This document shows, one piece after another, positions 34,507-42,579 of a DNA stretch of 64,000 nt. The notes beneath the pieces are model-generated. The model searched no databases, was not told the DNA's origin, and saw only the letters and a list, made by a program, of their open reading frames with translations. Source of the DNA: Mycoplasmatota bacterium (GTDB taxonomy: Bacteria > Bacillota_I > Bacilli_A > Izemoplasmatales > Hujiaoplasmataceae); NCBI GenBank assembly GCA_023132365.1, contig JAGLYJ010000001.1:31813-95812 (forward strand). Reading direction: 5' to 3'. Every line of letters begins with the position of its first letter. Position 1 is the first letter of the stretch. Position numbers and translations under genes: made by a program.

Positions 34507-35460
34507 ATGAAAAAAGTAGCTGTATTAACTTCTGGTGGTGACGCACCGGGAATGAATGCCGCAGTTAGAGCGGTCGTAAGAACAGCGCTTCATTATGGGT
34601 TTAAAGCATATGGAGTTTATAACGGATATAAAGGTTTGGTTGAAAATAATATTGTAGAATTAGGAAGAAACGATGTTGGTCAAATATTAAATCGGGGTGG
34701 AACTATTTTAGGTTCATCAAGACTTCCATCTTTTAAACAAGTTGAAGTTAGAGGTATTGCAGTTGAAAACTTGAAGCAGCTTGGAATCAATGCTTTGATT
34801 GTAATTGGTGGAGATGGTACATATAGAGGTGGAATGGAATTAAAGGATATGGGGATTAATGTTATTGCAATTCCAGGAACAATAGATAACGATATTGCAT
34901 CTACTGAATATTCGATTGGGTTTTTTACTGCTTTAGATACAGCAATTGATGCAATTGATAAATTAAGAGACACTTCATTCTCTCATAGAAGATGTACAGT
35001 TGTAGAAGTTATGGGTAGAGATTGTGGGGATTTGTCAATTTATTCAGGAATTGCATGTGGGGCTGAAATAGTTATCACTAAAGAAACTGGATTTATCAAA
35101 GAACAAGTGTTAAAACAAGTGCAATTGGCTCAAAAATCTGGGAAAAGACATTTAATTGTTGTAGTTGCTGAAAATATAACTGATGTGTTTGAATTAGCTA
35201 AGAGTATTGAAGCTGTATCTGATTATAATTCTAGAGCTTCAGTTTTAGGTTATATCCAAAGAGGCGGTACTCCAAGCGCTTTTGATAGAATTCTGGCAAG
35301 TAAAATGGGAGTTCACGCTGTTGAATTATTGAGAGATAATCAATCGGGATTAGCAATCTTTACAAACAGTTTGGAAATTGGCCATTGTCCAATTGAAGAA
35401 GCGCTAGATGCAAGGGATGAAACAACCGATTTATATAATTACTTATCTAAACTTAATTAA
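34507..35460 (+). CDS. pfkA: ATP-dependent 6-phosphofructokinase
   Basis: A 317-residue enzyme phosphorylating fructose 6-phosphate in glycolysis. VLTSGGDAPGMNAA is the N-terminal ATP site. IGGDGTYRG is the nucleotide-binding motif, with Asp rather than the Gly-Gly-Asp-Asp arrangement of PPi-dependent enzymes. PGTIDNDI contains the catalytic Asp, with EVMGRDCG and IQRGGTPSAFDR further on. The length is that of the standard bacterial PfkA. It is cotranscribed with dnaE (TGGAGGA before the ATG) and followed by a bidirectional terminator. Pyruvate kinase, often next in this locus, is absent here. Confidence 0.97.
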   Translation: MKKVAVLTSGGDAPGMNAAVRAVVRTALHYGFKAYGVYNGYKGLVENNIVELGRNDVGQILNRGGTILGSSRLPSFKQVEVRGIAVENLKQLGINALIVIGGDGTYRGGMELKDMGINVIAIPGTIDNDIASTEYSIGFFTALDTAIDAIDKLRDTSFSHRRCTVVEVMGRDCGDLSIYSGIACGAEIVITKETGFIKEQVLKQVQLAQKSGKRHLIVVVAENITDVFELAKSIEAVSDYNSRASVLGYIQRGGTPSAFDRILASKMGVHAVELLRDNQSGLAIFTNSLEIGHCPIEEALDARDETTDLYNYLSKLN

Positions 35461-35464
35461 ATTA

Positions 35465-35492
35465 AAAGGCCTAGTATATTAGGCCTTTATTT
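35465..35492. terminator. Bidirectional intrinsic terminator overlapping a stop codon
   Basis: AAAGGCCTA (35465-35473) pairs perfectly with TAGGCCTTT (35480-35488). It serves pfkA and the convergent radical SAM gene, whose last codons and stop lie inside the stem. Confidence 0.92.
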
Positions 35493-37092
35493 TATGGAAT
35501 ATTTTTTCTTTTGGGAAATATAATGCTATAAGATATCCATCATTATATCTTGAAACTACACTATACTTATAGAGACTATCTAAATTATATGTACTGTTTT
35601 GATTGTGAAAAAGCCTTATAACTTCATTCTTTTTAACGTCATTTTTCCAATATATTTTCGGTTTAATATTATGGCGAATAAGATAATCATACCGTATTTC
35701 ATGGATAAAATCTTCTCTACCTAAATATTTTTCTATGGTTTCAAACACATCAGTAAGTTGATACCTGTGAAATGTTTTCTTGTCTTTCAAATACAATGAA
35801 CCTAAATCATAGAAGAATTTAAAAGGGGATTCAAAATGTTCTACTATTTTCTTAACACTTTCGTTCATGAAGCCTTTATTCCAATATAGGTCTAAAGCTC
35901 CTTCTACAACCAAAATTTTATTCATATCACTTTCAGATAAGTAATTATTTTCAATTATTTCATATGGAGCTGTTTTGCTAGAAACGTAACCATACTCTTG
36001 TTGTTGATAGTAAAGTTGCGTGCCCTTTAATAGCTTCAAAATGCCCAGCTGTAGTTCTTTTGCGAATAAGTTAAATGTAACGTTGAAAGTTTCTTCAAAG
36101 CTTGTTAAATCATCATATGGGAGCCCTGCGATTAAATCAAGATGTAGGATAACATTGCTATTACGTAATCTATGAATATTTTTAAACAATATTGCTGAGT
36201 TTTGCCTGCGGTTAACCGCTATGTTGACTTTGTCATGGATGGATTGAATTCCAATTTCGAATCTAATCAAATCCTTAGGGCAGTTATTAATAAGATAATT
36301 AATTATTTCATCATTAAGAATATCGCCGCTTATTTCAAACTGAAAAATAGCATTTTTAAAATTGTTGTTTATAATGAATTTAAACAGCTTTAATGCTTCA
36401 CTAGTTTTTAAGTTGAAAGTTCTATCTAAAAACTTAAAAGTCTTAGCACCTTTTGAATATAAGTATATAATGTTTTGAAAGACAGTGTTGATATTGAAAT
36501 ATCTAACTTTCTTTTCTAAAGAAGCTAAACAATAACTGCAGTTGTAAGGGCAACCTCTAGACAATTCAATATATTGGATTTTATTTATAACATCTTCTTG
36601 ATCGAAGTAATAAGGATTATTTAAAGAATCTAGGTCTTGAATTTCTTGGTGTGAGTTTTTATATATTATATTATCCTTTATATATGCGAGATTTTGAATA
36701 TCATAAAGACTATTATTAGATACAAGAGCATTTATTAATAAGTTAAAAGCTATTTCACCTTCGTTATAAATTACATAATCAGCTAAATTATCTTTTAAGA
36801 ATTCATCATATTCATAGCTTACTTCAGGACCACCTAGTATGATTTTAATATTTTTATGGGTTTTTCTTAATTTTGGCAACAATATTTTAATAATTTCTAT
36901 ATTCCAAATGTATACACTAAAACCAACAACACTAGGATTATCCTTTATTATATTATTATATATATTATTAATATCATCTTTAATAGTAAATTCTTTTATA
37001 TCAACTGGATATGTGCAATTGGATTTTAAATATCTAATTGCTAGATTTGGATGGATATACTTAGAATTTATTCCAACTAACATTACTTTCAT
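35479..37092 (-). CDS. B12-binding domain radical SAM protein (DUF4080 type)
   Basis: A 537-residue protein. Residues 1-140 match the Rossmann-like B12-binding domain that opens this family (MLVGINSKYIHPNLAIRYL, GFSVYIWNIE, ILGGPEVSYE). The radical SAM core has the cluster motif CPYNCSYC preceded by YIELSRG (~175-190), followed by TIM-barrel features (FLDRTFN, FEIGIQS, LIAGLPYDD). The ~170-residue C-terminal region corresponds to DUF4080. Members use a 4Fe-4S cluster and SAM, but substrates of the DUF4080 group are not known to me. The canonical cobalamin-ligand motif is not evident. A compact promoter (TACAAT 17 bases before ATG, with GAGGTG between) drives it. Confidence 0.88.
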   Translation of the reverse strand: MKVMLVGINSKYIHPNLAIRYLKSNCTYPVDIKEFTIKDDINNIYNNIIKDNPSVVGFSVYIWNIEIIKILLPKLRKTHKNIKIILGGPEVSYEYDEFLKDNLADYVIYNEGEIAFNLLINALVSNNSLYDIQNLAYIKDNIIYKNSHQEIQDLDSLNNPYYFDQEDVINKIQYIELSRGCPYNCSYCLASLEKKVRYFNINTVFQNIIYLYSKGAKTFKFLDRTFNLKTSEALKLFKFIINNNFKNAIFQFEISGDILNDEIINYLINNCPKDLIRFEIGIQSIHDKVNIAVNRRQNSAILFKNIHRLRNSNVILHLDLIAGLPYDDLTSFEETFNVTFNLFAKELQLGILKLLKGTQLYYQQQEYGYVSSKTAPYEIIENNYLSESDMNKILVVEGALDLYWNKGFMNESVKKIVEHFESPFKFFYDLGSLYLKDKKTFHRYQLTDVFETIEKYLGREDFIHEIRYDYLIRHNIKPKIYWKNDVKKNEVIRLFHNQNSTYNLDSLYKYSVVSRYNDGYLIALYFPKEKIFHKIKA

Positions 37093-37147
37093 AATTGCAC
37101 CTCATATCTATTGTAACAGATTATATCAAAGAATAAAATTAATATTA

Positions 37148-37168
37148 TGGTATAATTATTATGGTGAT
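37148..37168 (+). promoter_or_regulatory. Compact extended -10 promoter and Shine-Dalgarno of uvrB
   Basis: TGGTATAAT ends at 37156, and GGTGAT lies at 37163-37168. The predicted transcript 5' end is at about 37163, downstream of ATG 37161. This forces the use of GTG 37173. Confidence 0.7.
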
Positions 37169-37172
37169 AAAT

Positions 37173-39143
37173 GTGGAAAAATTCAAACTTATATCTGAAT
37201 ATCTCCCTAAAGGAGATCAACCAAAAGCAATTAAAGAATTGTTGAATAATATTAAAGCAGGTGTGAAGGAACAGGTGCTTTTGGGGGCTACTGGAACAGG
37301 CAAGACTTTTACTGTGGCTAATGTAATAAAGGAAGTTAATAGACCTGTTTTAGTTTTGGCTCATAATAAAACTTTAGCTGGACAACTGTATTCTGAATTA
37401 AAAATGTTGTTTCCTGAGAATAGAGTTGAATACTTCATTTCTTATTATGATTACTATCAACCTGAAGCATATATTCCTGGAGCTGATATATATATAGAAA
37501 AGGATTCTAGTATAAATGATGAGATAGATGAGATGAGACACTCAGCTACATCTAGCTTGTTTGAAAGAAATGATGTGATTATTGTAGCATCTGTTTCTTG
37601 TATATATGGAATTGGTGATCCAGAGACCTATAAATCAGGAATGGTTACTTTAAGGAAAAATGAAGCCTTTACTCGTGATGATTTGCTGAATAGGCTTATT
37701 AGTATCCTATATATAAGAAATGACCTAGACTTTGTTAGAGGTAGTTTTAGAGTTAGAGGAGACGTAGTTGAGATATTGCCTCCTTATCAAAAAAATAAAG
37801 CGGTGAGAGTCGAATTTGATTTCGATGAAATCAAAAGAATAAGAGAGTTTAATATTGTTTCCGGTGAAATATTGAAAGAATATGAAGTGCTATCTTTGTT
37901 TCCTGCATCTCACTTTCTTACAGACGAAGGCAAAATGGAAGAAGCTCTTCGAAGAATTAAATCAGAGCTAATAGAAAGAGTTAAATATTTTAAAGATAAT
38001 AGTTTGTTACTTGAAGCTGAAAGAATTGAACAAAGGACAATGTATGACCTAGAACTTCTAAAAGAAATGGGAACTTGTTCGGGTGTTGAAAATTATTCAA
38101 GACATTTAGCACTTAGAGAAGAGGGAGAAACGCCTTCTGTATTAATTGATTTCTTTCCAAAGGATTTTTTAATGATTGTTGATGAGTCTCACGCTACACT
38201 TCCTCAAGTGAGGGGAATGTTTAACGGAGATAGAGCTAGAAAACAAAACTTAGTTAATTATGGATTCAGGTTGCCAAGCGCATTAGATAATAGGCCACTT
38301 AACTTTGGAGAGTTTAATAACAAGATGAATCAAGTAATCTACGTATCTGCTACTCCAGCAGATTATGAACTTGAAAAAACAGATAATGTAATTGAACAGA
38401 TTATTAGACCAACAGGATTATTAGATCCAGAAGTGTTTGTAAGGAGTTCGGAATATCAAATAGATGATTTACTGATAGAGGTTGATAAAACAATTGCCAG
38501 AAACGAAAGAACACTTATTACCACGCTAACTATAAAAATGAGTGAGGATTTAACAGATTATTTGAAAGGCTTAGGATATAAAGTCGGATATTTACATTCA
38601 AAAGTCAAATCTTTAGATCGTATGGAGATAATTAGAAAATTAAGATTAGGTACTTATGATATCTTAATTGGCATTAATCTATTAAGAGAAGGATTGGATT
38701 TACCAGAAGTTTCCTTAATAACAATTTTAGATGCAGATAAAGAAGGATTCTTAAGAAGTGAGAAATCATTAATACAAACAATTGGTAGAGCAGCTAGAAA
38801 TGTTAATGGAAAAGTTATCATGTACGCTTCTAAAATTACAAAGTCTATGCAAAAAGCAATAGATGAAACAAATAGAAGAAGAGTCATCCAAAATCAGTAT
38901 AATATTGATAATGGAATAACACCTCAAACAATATTAAAAGATATTCATGAGAAAATATCTGTAAAATCTGATGCAAATAAAGAAGTTAAAGACTTCAATA
39001 AATTGTCTTCTAAAGAGATAAATAAGAACATTAATATCTTGGAACAACAAATGTATGTATATGCAAAAGAGTTGGATTTTGAAAAAGCAGCAGAGATAAG
39101 AGACGTGATTTTTGAACTAAAAGGACATTTACAAAAAAAATAA
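37173..39143 (+). CDS. uvrB: UvrABC system protein B
   Basis: A 656-residue excision-repair helicase. Walker A GATGTGKTFT is near residue 40, the beta-hairpin motif YYQPEAYIP near 95, and helicase motifs DESHATLPQVRGM, YVSATPADYE and IGRAARN follow. The C-terminal UVR motif (LEQQMYVYAKELDFEKAAEI) contacts UvrC. The length is full. An ATG at 37161 is in frame, but it lies upstream of the predicted transcription start and has no ribosome-binding site. GTG 37173, with GGTGAT before it, is therefore the better start. It is monocistronic and followed by a terminator. Confidence 0.96.
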   Translation: MEKFKLISEYLPKGDQPKAIKELLNNIKAGVKEQVLLGATGTGKTFTVANVIKEVNRPVLVLAHNKTLAGQLYSELKMLFPENRVEYFISYYDYYQPEAYIPGADIYIEKDSSINDEIDEMRHSATSSLFERNDVIIVASVSCIYGIGDPETYKSGMVTLRKNEAFTRDDLLNRLISILYIRNDLDFVRGSFRVRGDVVEILPPYQKNKAVRVEFDFDEIKRIREFNIVSGEILKEYEVLSLFPASHFLTDEGKMEEALRRIKSELIERVKYFKDNSLLLEAERIEQRTMYDLELLKEMGTCSGVENYSRHLALREEGETPSVLIDFFPKDFLMIVDESHATLPQVRGMFNGDRARKQNLVNYGFRLPSALDNRPLNFGEFNNKMNQVIYVSATPADYELEKTDNVIEQIIRPTGLLDPEVFVRSSEYQIDDLLIEVDKTIARNERTLITTLTIKMSEDLTDYLKGLGYKVGYLHSKVKSLDRMEIIRKLRLGTYDILIGINLLREGLDLPEVSLITILDADKEGFLRSEKSLIQTIGRAARNVNGKVIMYASKITKSMQKAIDETNRRRVIQNQYNIDNGITPQTILKDIHEKISVKSDANKEVKDFNKLSSKEINKNINILEQQMYVYAKELDFEKAAEIRDVIFELKGHLQKK

Positions 39144-39192
39144 ATAATCAATAAAATTAATAAAGTTAATAAAAATATTAATAAATATCAAT

Positions 39193-39220
39193 AAAATGCC
39201 ACTAAAAATGGCATTTTTTA
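39193..39220 (+). terminator. Intrinsic terminator after uvrB
   Basis: AAAATGCCA (39193-39201), loop CTAAAAA, TGGCATTTT (39209-39217), then T. The ~45 bases before it are a degenerate AT repeat of TTAATAAA-like units. Confidence 0.88.
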
Positions 39221-39250
39221 ATAAAAATATAAAGAAAATGAAAAAAACAC

Positions 39251-39278
39251 TTGACATTCTTTAAATGATTGATATAAT
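39251..39278 (+). promoter_or_regulatory. Strong sigma-A promoter of the sORF/SHOCT region
   Basis: TTGACA (39251-39256), a 16-base spacer and TATAAT (39273-39278). The predicted start is near 39285, giving a ~165-base leader before the 44-codon ORF. Confidence 0.85.
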
Positions 39279-39351
39279 TAAGGTGTAAGTTAAAGAAGTT
39301 GATTTCAGGAGTGGCGTTTTCAGGGAATGTCAAAATAGAAATTGATTATTA

Positions 39352-39426
39352 ACAAAACGTTTCATGGTAAAACGCTAATTAAAATTATTCATCGGGGAAA
39401 TAGTTTTAATTAGCATGAAATGTTGT
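39352..39426 (+). ncRNA. Long structured leader hairpin upstream of the small ORF
   Basis: Inner stem: GCTAATTAAAATTATT (39374-39389) pairs with AATAGTTTTAATTAGC (39399-39414), 16 pairs with one wobble, closing a nine-base loop CATCGGGGA. Outer stem: ACAA/CGTTTCAT (39352-39365, two-base bulge) pairs with ATGAAATGTTGT (39415-39426), 12 pairs with one wobble. An eight-base bulge separates the stems. A competing pairing exists between GCGTTTT (39314-39320) and AAAACGC (39369-39375). There is no T-run, so it is not a terminator. It ends ten bases before the Shine-Dalgarno of the small ORF. I recognise no known RNA family. Confidence 0.65.
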
Positions 39427-39450
39427 AAAATCAATAGGGGGGTAAAGTAT

Positions 39451-39585
39451 ATGAAAAACAATAAAAATAGGAGCTTATCAAAATCAAAAGCAATACGTAT
39501 GAATGGAATGGTTTCAATTAATCCAGTTGGATTTTGGTCACTTAGCGAACTATGTTGCAATGAAGCTTCAAAAAGTTATAAGTAA
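39451..39585 (+). CDS. Small 44-codon ORF of unknown function
   Basis: ATG 39451 to TAA 39583-39585, preceded by AGGGGGGT seven bases upstream, one of the strongest Shine-Dalgarno sequences in the window. The peptide has a basic N-terminal half (KNNKNRSLSKSKAIR), a short hydrophobic middle (NPVGFWSLSEL), an adjacent Cys pair, and a Lys/Ser-rich end (NEASKSYK). It has no signal peptide or membrane segment. Expression looks likely from the promoter at 39251 and the structured leader. Candidates are a secreted or modified peptide, a leader peptide, or a small regulator of the downstream SHOCT/DUF2089 genes. None can be preferred from sequence. Confidence 0.55.
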   Translation: MKNNKNRSLSKSKAIRMNGMVSINPVGFWSLSELCCNEASKSYK

Positions 39586-39608
39586 GAAATACAAATTCCA
39601 GCAATAAA

Positions 39609-39650
39609 TATCACTCTTTCTATATTGTATATAAAATAGCGAGAGTGTTA
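39609..39650 (+). other. Hairpin in the spacer after the small ORF
   Basis: CACTCT-TT-CTAT pairs with ATAG-CG-AGAGTG in the spacer before the SHOCT operon. No T-run follows, so it may be a processing or stability element rather than a terminator. A TATAAT at 39676-39681 could give the downstream genes their own promoter. Confidence 0.45.
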
Positions 39651-39757
39651 CTTATGTTACAGTTACCTCAAATGTTATAATTGTTAATTGTATTTGTAAT
39701 TCTAAATTAACAAAGATTAGAACAAATAATTAATAAAGATAAGGAGAAAAGCAAATT

Positions 39758-40114
39758 ATGTTAACAGCACTTGCAAAACTTCAGGATAATGAAATTACTC
39801 CTGAAAAAGCTTATAATGAGATTTATAAAAAAAGAAAGCGTAAAAAAGTACCTTTTTTCAGAAGAGCATCATTTATCAAATTAAATATTAGGGTTCCTGA
39901 TCAAAAAGGAGTCAACAGATTTTTGAGAGTATTATTCTTCATGCCGTTTCCAATAGTAATAATGAGAATTATATTAAGTTTTGTTAGATTAGATAAATAC
40001 TCAGATGATATACCGTTTACAAAGTCAGAGTTAATAGGAATAATACAGCACAGAGGTATAAAAATTGAAGTAGATTCCCATTCGGGAGAAAAAATTTTAA
40101 TAAAAACTATATAG
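39758..40114 (+). CDS. SHOCT-like / YvlB-like small protein
   Basis: A 118-residue protein. The first 20 residues (LAKLQDNEITPEKAYNEIY) form a SHOCT-like helix pair, the same kind as in the two downstream proteins. A basic linker (KKRKRKKVPFF) follows. The remainder (residues ~40-118) parallels the YvlB-type domain of the third gene: LNIRVPDQKGVNRFLRVLFF corresponds there to KILVDSADGDKVRVELP, and the ends (SGEKILIKTI and DGDIVRIVVE) also match. A central hydrophobic stretch (FFMPFPIVIMRIILSFV) may touch the membrane. AAGGAG precedes the ATG. Its role is unknown. Related proteins in Bacillota take part in envelope-stress responses. Confidence 0.65.
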   Translation: MLTALAKLQDNEITPEKAYNEIYKKRKRKKVPFFRRASFIKLNIRVPDQKGVNRFLRVLFFMPFPIVIMRIILSFVRLDKYSDDIPFTKSELIGIIQHRGIKIEVDSHSGEKILIKTI

Positions 40115-40126
40115 GAGGAGAATTAT

Positions 40127-40594
40127 ATGCCAAAATTTAATTTTAATAAGGATTTGAGTTTCTTAAAAGAAATAACAAAAAGCGCAACTAAAGGAGTTGC
40201 AAAGTATCCAGTAATCTCAGAGTGTCCAATTTGTAAACACGACTTAGAAGTTACTAGACTACAATGTACTCATTGCGAAACAGTATTAGATGGAACATTC
40301 ACATTATCGAAATTTAATTATCTAGATACAGAAAAACTATATTTTATTGAAGTTTTTGTAAAAAATAGAGGAAATATTAAGATGGTCGAAAAAGAGATGG
40401 GATTATCTTATCCAACAATCAAGAAAATGTTAGATGAAGTAATTGATGAATTGGGTTATTCTTCTAAGGAAGAAGCAAAGCCTACACCAAAAGAAAAATA
40501 TACGGGACCATCAACAAAAGAGATACTTGAACAAGTAAATAGTGGTGAAATAACTGCTGAAGATGCAGATAAATTATTAGCTAAAGTAAAATAG
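40127..40594 (+). CDS. DUF2089 family protein (zinc ribbon, HTH, SHOCT-like tail)
   Basis: A 155-residue protein. A zinc ribbon with two CxxC pairs (CPICKHDLEVTRLQCTHC) spans about residues 27-48, followed by a helix-turn-helix-like region (EKEMGLSYPTIKKMLDEVID, ~88-108). The C-terminal ILEQVNSGEITAEDADKLL is the SHOCT-like helix pair that typifies DUF2089 proteins. This architecture suggests a DNA-binding regulator whose tail interacts with the SHOCT-like partners encoded on both sides. AGGAGG precedes the ATG. It lies 12 bases after the previous gene and 13 before the next. Confidence 0.85.
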   Translation: MPKFNFNKDLSFLKEITKSATKGVAKYPVISECPICKHDLEVTRLQCTHCETVLDGTFTLSKFNYLDTEKLYFIEVFVKNRGNIKMVEKEMGLSYPTIKKMLDEVIDELGYSSKEEAKPTPKEKYTGPSTKEILEQVNSGEITAEDADKLLAKVK

Positions 40595-40607
40595 GAGGAG
40601 AAAGAAA

Positions 40608-41006
40608 ATGGGAAAACATGAAATGAAAGAAGAAAGAATGAAAATTTTAGAATTATTGTCTAAAGGATTGATTTCTGCAGATGAAGCAGGAAAATTATTA
40701 GCAGCTATTGGTAAGGGTGAAGATGAAGTTGAAGTTGAAGAAAAGACGAGTAAATTAGCCAAAAAGAAGAATCAATTTAAAATGTTAAAGATATTAGTTG
40801 ATTCAGCAGATGGAGACAAAGTTAGAGTAGAATTACCTATAGAATTTGCAAAATTATTGAAGAACAAAAAATTTGGTAATTCGAGAATAGATGACTTTGA
40901 TATCGATGTTGATATGTTACTTCAAATGATTAACACTGGAGTAGTTGGAGAAATTGTTAATGTTGAATCAGCTGATGGAGATATCGTAAGGATCGTTGTC
41001 GAATAA
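40608..41006 (+). CDS. SHOCT-like / YvlB-like protein
   Basis: A 132-residue protein. Its N-terminal ILELLSKGLISADEAGKLLAAI is a SHOCT-like helix pair, followed by an acidic then basic linker, then a beta-rich domain (KMLKILVDSADGDKVRVELPI to the C-terminus) like those of YvlB/LiaX-type proteins. It is a paralogue of the protein at 39758-40114, with AGGAGGAG before the ATG. Third gene of the operon, followed by a terminator. Function not established. By analogy with YvlB/LiaX, a role in envelope-stress sensing is plausible. Confidence 0.75.
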   Translation: MGKHEMKEERMKILELLSKGLISADEAGKLLAAIGKGEDEVEVEEKTSKLAKKKNQFKMLKILVDSADGDKVRVELPIEFAKLLKNKKFGNSRIDDFDIDVDMLLQMINTGVVGEIVNVESADGDIVRIVVE

Positions 41007-41040
41007 TTATTAAAACATATTTAAATTGAATATATAATGA

Positions 41041-41076
41041 AAAACCTCACAATTTAGTTTGTGAGGCTTTATTTTT
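41041..41076 (+). terminator. Intrinsic terminator of the SHOCT/DUF2089 operon
   Basis: CCTCACAA (41045-41052), loop TTTAGT, TTGTGAGG (41059-41066), followed by CTTTATTTTT. Confidence 0.9.
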
Positions 41077-41163
41077 GGCTCTATTTTATGTTTTTAATTA
41101 TTTTTATGATATAATATAATGTGTAGTTTGTGATTGATTTGCACAATTTGGAAAGGACTTTAT

Positions 41164-42513
41164 ATGGAAACAGAAATGAAACAAAATTATATAGTGAAGG
41201 CTATTGATTTAACACATGATGGAATGGGTGTTGTTAAATTAGAAGATGGTTATACGGTATTTGTAGAGAATTTATTAAAGGGTGAAACAGCTAATATTGA
41301 AATCATAGAGAAGAGGAAAAATTTTGGTTTTGGTAAAGTTATTGAATTACTTCGTAAAAGTCCATACAGATTAGCTCCAAAATGTAAACATTTCTCAGAT
41401 TGTGGCGGATGTAGATTAATGCATATGGATTATGATGTACAACTTGCATTTAAGAAATATAGACTTGAGCTATTAATGAAAAAACTAAAACAGGATACCG
41501 AAATTGTAGATGACATTATTTGTATGGTTAACCCATATTATTATAGAAATAAAGTCGAGATAAAATTTTCGCAAGATGAAAACGGATTAAAAGCTGGGTT
41601 TTTTAGAACCAAATCTCACGAAGTAGTTGATTTAGATGAGTGTTACACTATGTCTAAAAAATCTCTTGAGTTACTTATTTTGATTAAAAATGTATGTAAT
41701 GAATTGGGTATTAAAGCTCATGATGCAATTGAAGGTGATGGGGTTTTGAAATCTTGCGTTATTAGAGAATCTTCAAGGAATAAGGAAATTGTATTTCTAT
41801 TGAATTTGGTTACAGATTCTTTCGAACAAGAGGAAGAATTCATAGAAAAAATAACAAATAAAAGTTTACTGGTTAAAGGAATTGGCGTTGTTAAAACCGA
41901 CGATGAATCATCATTCTCAAAAGATAAGATAAGATTGATCTATGGTAAAGACTTCTTAACTGAAGAGTTATTAGGCAATAATTTTGAAATTGGATTTAGA
42001 TCTTTCTTTCAAGTCAACACAGTTCAAACAGAAAGACTATATAAAACTGCAATTGATATAGCAAATCTATCTAAAAAAGATAAAGTAATTGATGCATATT
42101 GTGGCATTGGGTCTATAGCTCTATCGTTAGCAAAAAAAGTTTATAGAGTTTTTGGGATTGAAGTTATTGAATCAGCGATCGAAGATGCTAAGAAAAATGC
42201 CGCTTTAAATAACATTAAAAATGCTTTCTTCGAAGTGGGTAATGCAGAAACTGTTTTAAAGAAATGGAAAAAATATAAGTTTGATTGTATTTTCATTGAT
42301 CCACCAAGAAAAGGCTGTAGTAAAAGCTTTATAAATACTCTGATTAATATGAAGATACCTAAAATAGTATATATTTCATGTAACCCAGCTACTTTGGGAA
42401 GAGATTTAGGTTTGCTTCTTCCTGCTGGATATAAAATTAACAGTGTAACGCCCGTTGATATGTTCCCTCAAACAACACATGTTGAATCAGTAACATTACT
42501 TACATTAGAATAA
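41164..42513 (+). CDS. 23S rRNA (uracil-5-)-methyltransferase, RlmD/RlmCD family
   Basis: A 449-residue TrmA/RumA-family enzyme. An N-terminal TRAM-like domain (VKAIDLTHDGMGVVKLEDGY) is followed by the 4Fe-4S cluster site (CKHFSDCGGC, plus a later Cys), a SAM-binding site (VIDAYCGIGSIALSLA), IDPPRKGCSKSF, and the catalytic Cys in ISCNPATLGRDL. It methylates C5 of uracil in 23S rRNA. Bacillota members may act on U747, U1939 or both, and sequence does not tell which. The start at ATG 41164 follows GGAAAGGA. The frame is open 30 bases further upstream. Confidence 0.92.
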   Translation: METEMKQNYIVKAIDLTHDGMGVVKLEDGYTVFVENLLKGETANIEIIEKRKNFGFGKVIELLRKSPYRLAPKCKHFSDCGGCRLMHMDYDVQLAFKKYRLELLMKKLKQDTEIVDDIICMVNPYYYRNKVEIKFSQDENGLKAGFFRTKSHEVVDLDECYTMSKKSLELLILIKNVCNELGIKAHDAIEGDGVLKSCVIRESSRNKEIVFLLNLVTDSFEQEEEFIEKITNKSLLVKGIGVVKTDDESSFSKDKIRLIYGKDFLTEELLGNNFEIGFRSFFQVNTVQTERLYKTAIDIANLSKKDKVIDAYCGIGSIALSLAKKVYRVFGIEVIESAIEDAKKNAALNNIKNAFFEVGNAETVLKKWKKYKFDCIFIDPPRKGCSKSFINTLINMKIPKIVYISCNPATLGRDLGLLLPAGYKINSVTPVDMFPQTTHVESVTLLTLE

Positions 42514-42523
42514 AAACTTTAAG

Positions 42524-42553
42524 CCAACTGATTGTATAATTAGTTGGTTTTAT
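42524..42553 (+). terminator. Probable intrinsic terminator
   Basis: CCAACT (42524-42529) and AGTTGG (42542-42547) form a stem, with partly paired AT bases inside and TTTTATT after. It is weaker than the other terminators. Confidence 0.65.
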
Positions 42554-42579
42554 TGATTATATAATACTGGGAGGTATAT

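Noticed and set aside
39144..39192. Degenerate TTAATAAA-like repeats after uvrB as a possible iteron or origin element.
   Set aside because: Units are irregular, and the stretch looks like low-complexity AT sequence next to a terminator. No replication gene is nearby.
39375..39560. An antisense open frame over the small ORF and leader hairpin.
   Set aside because: No ribosome-binding site, and its composition reflects the complement of the hairpin and the plus-strand ORF.
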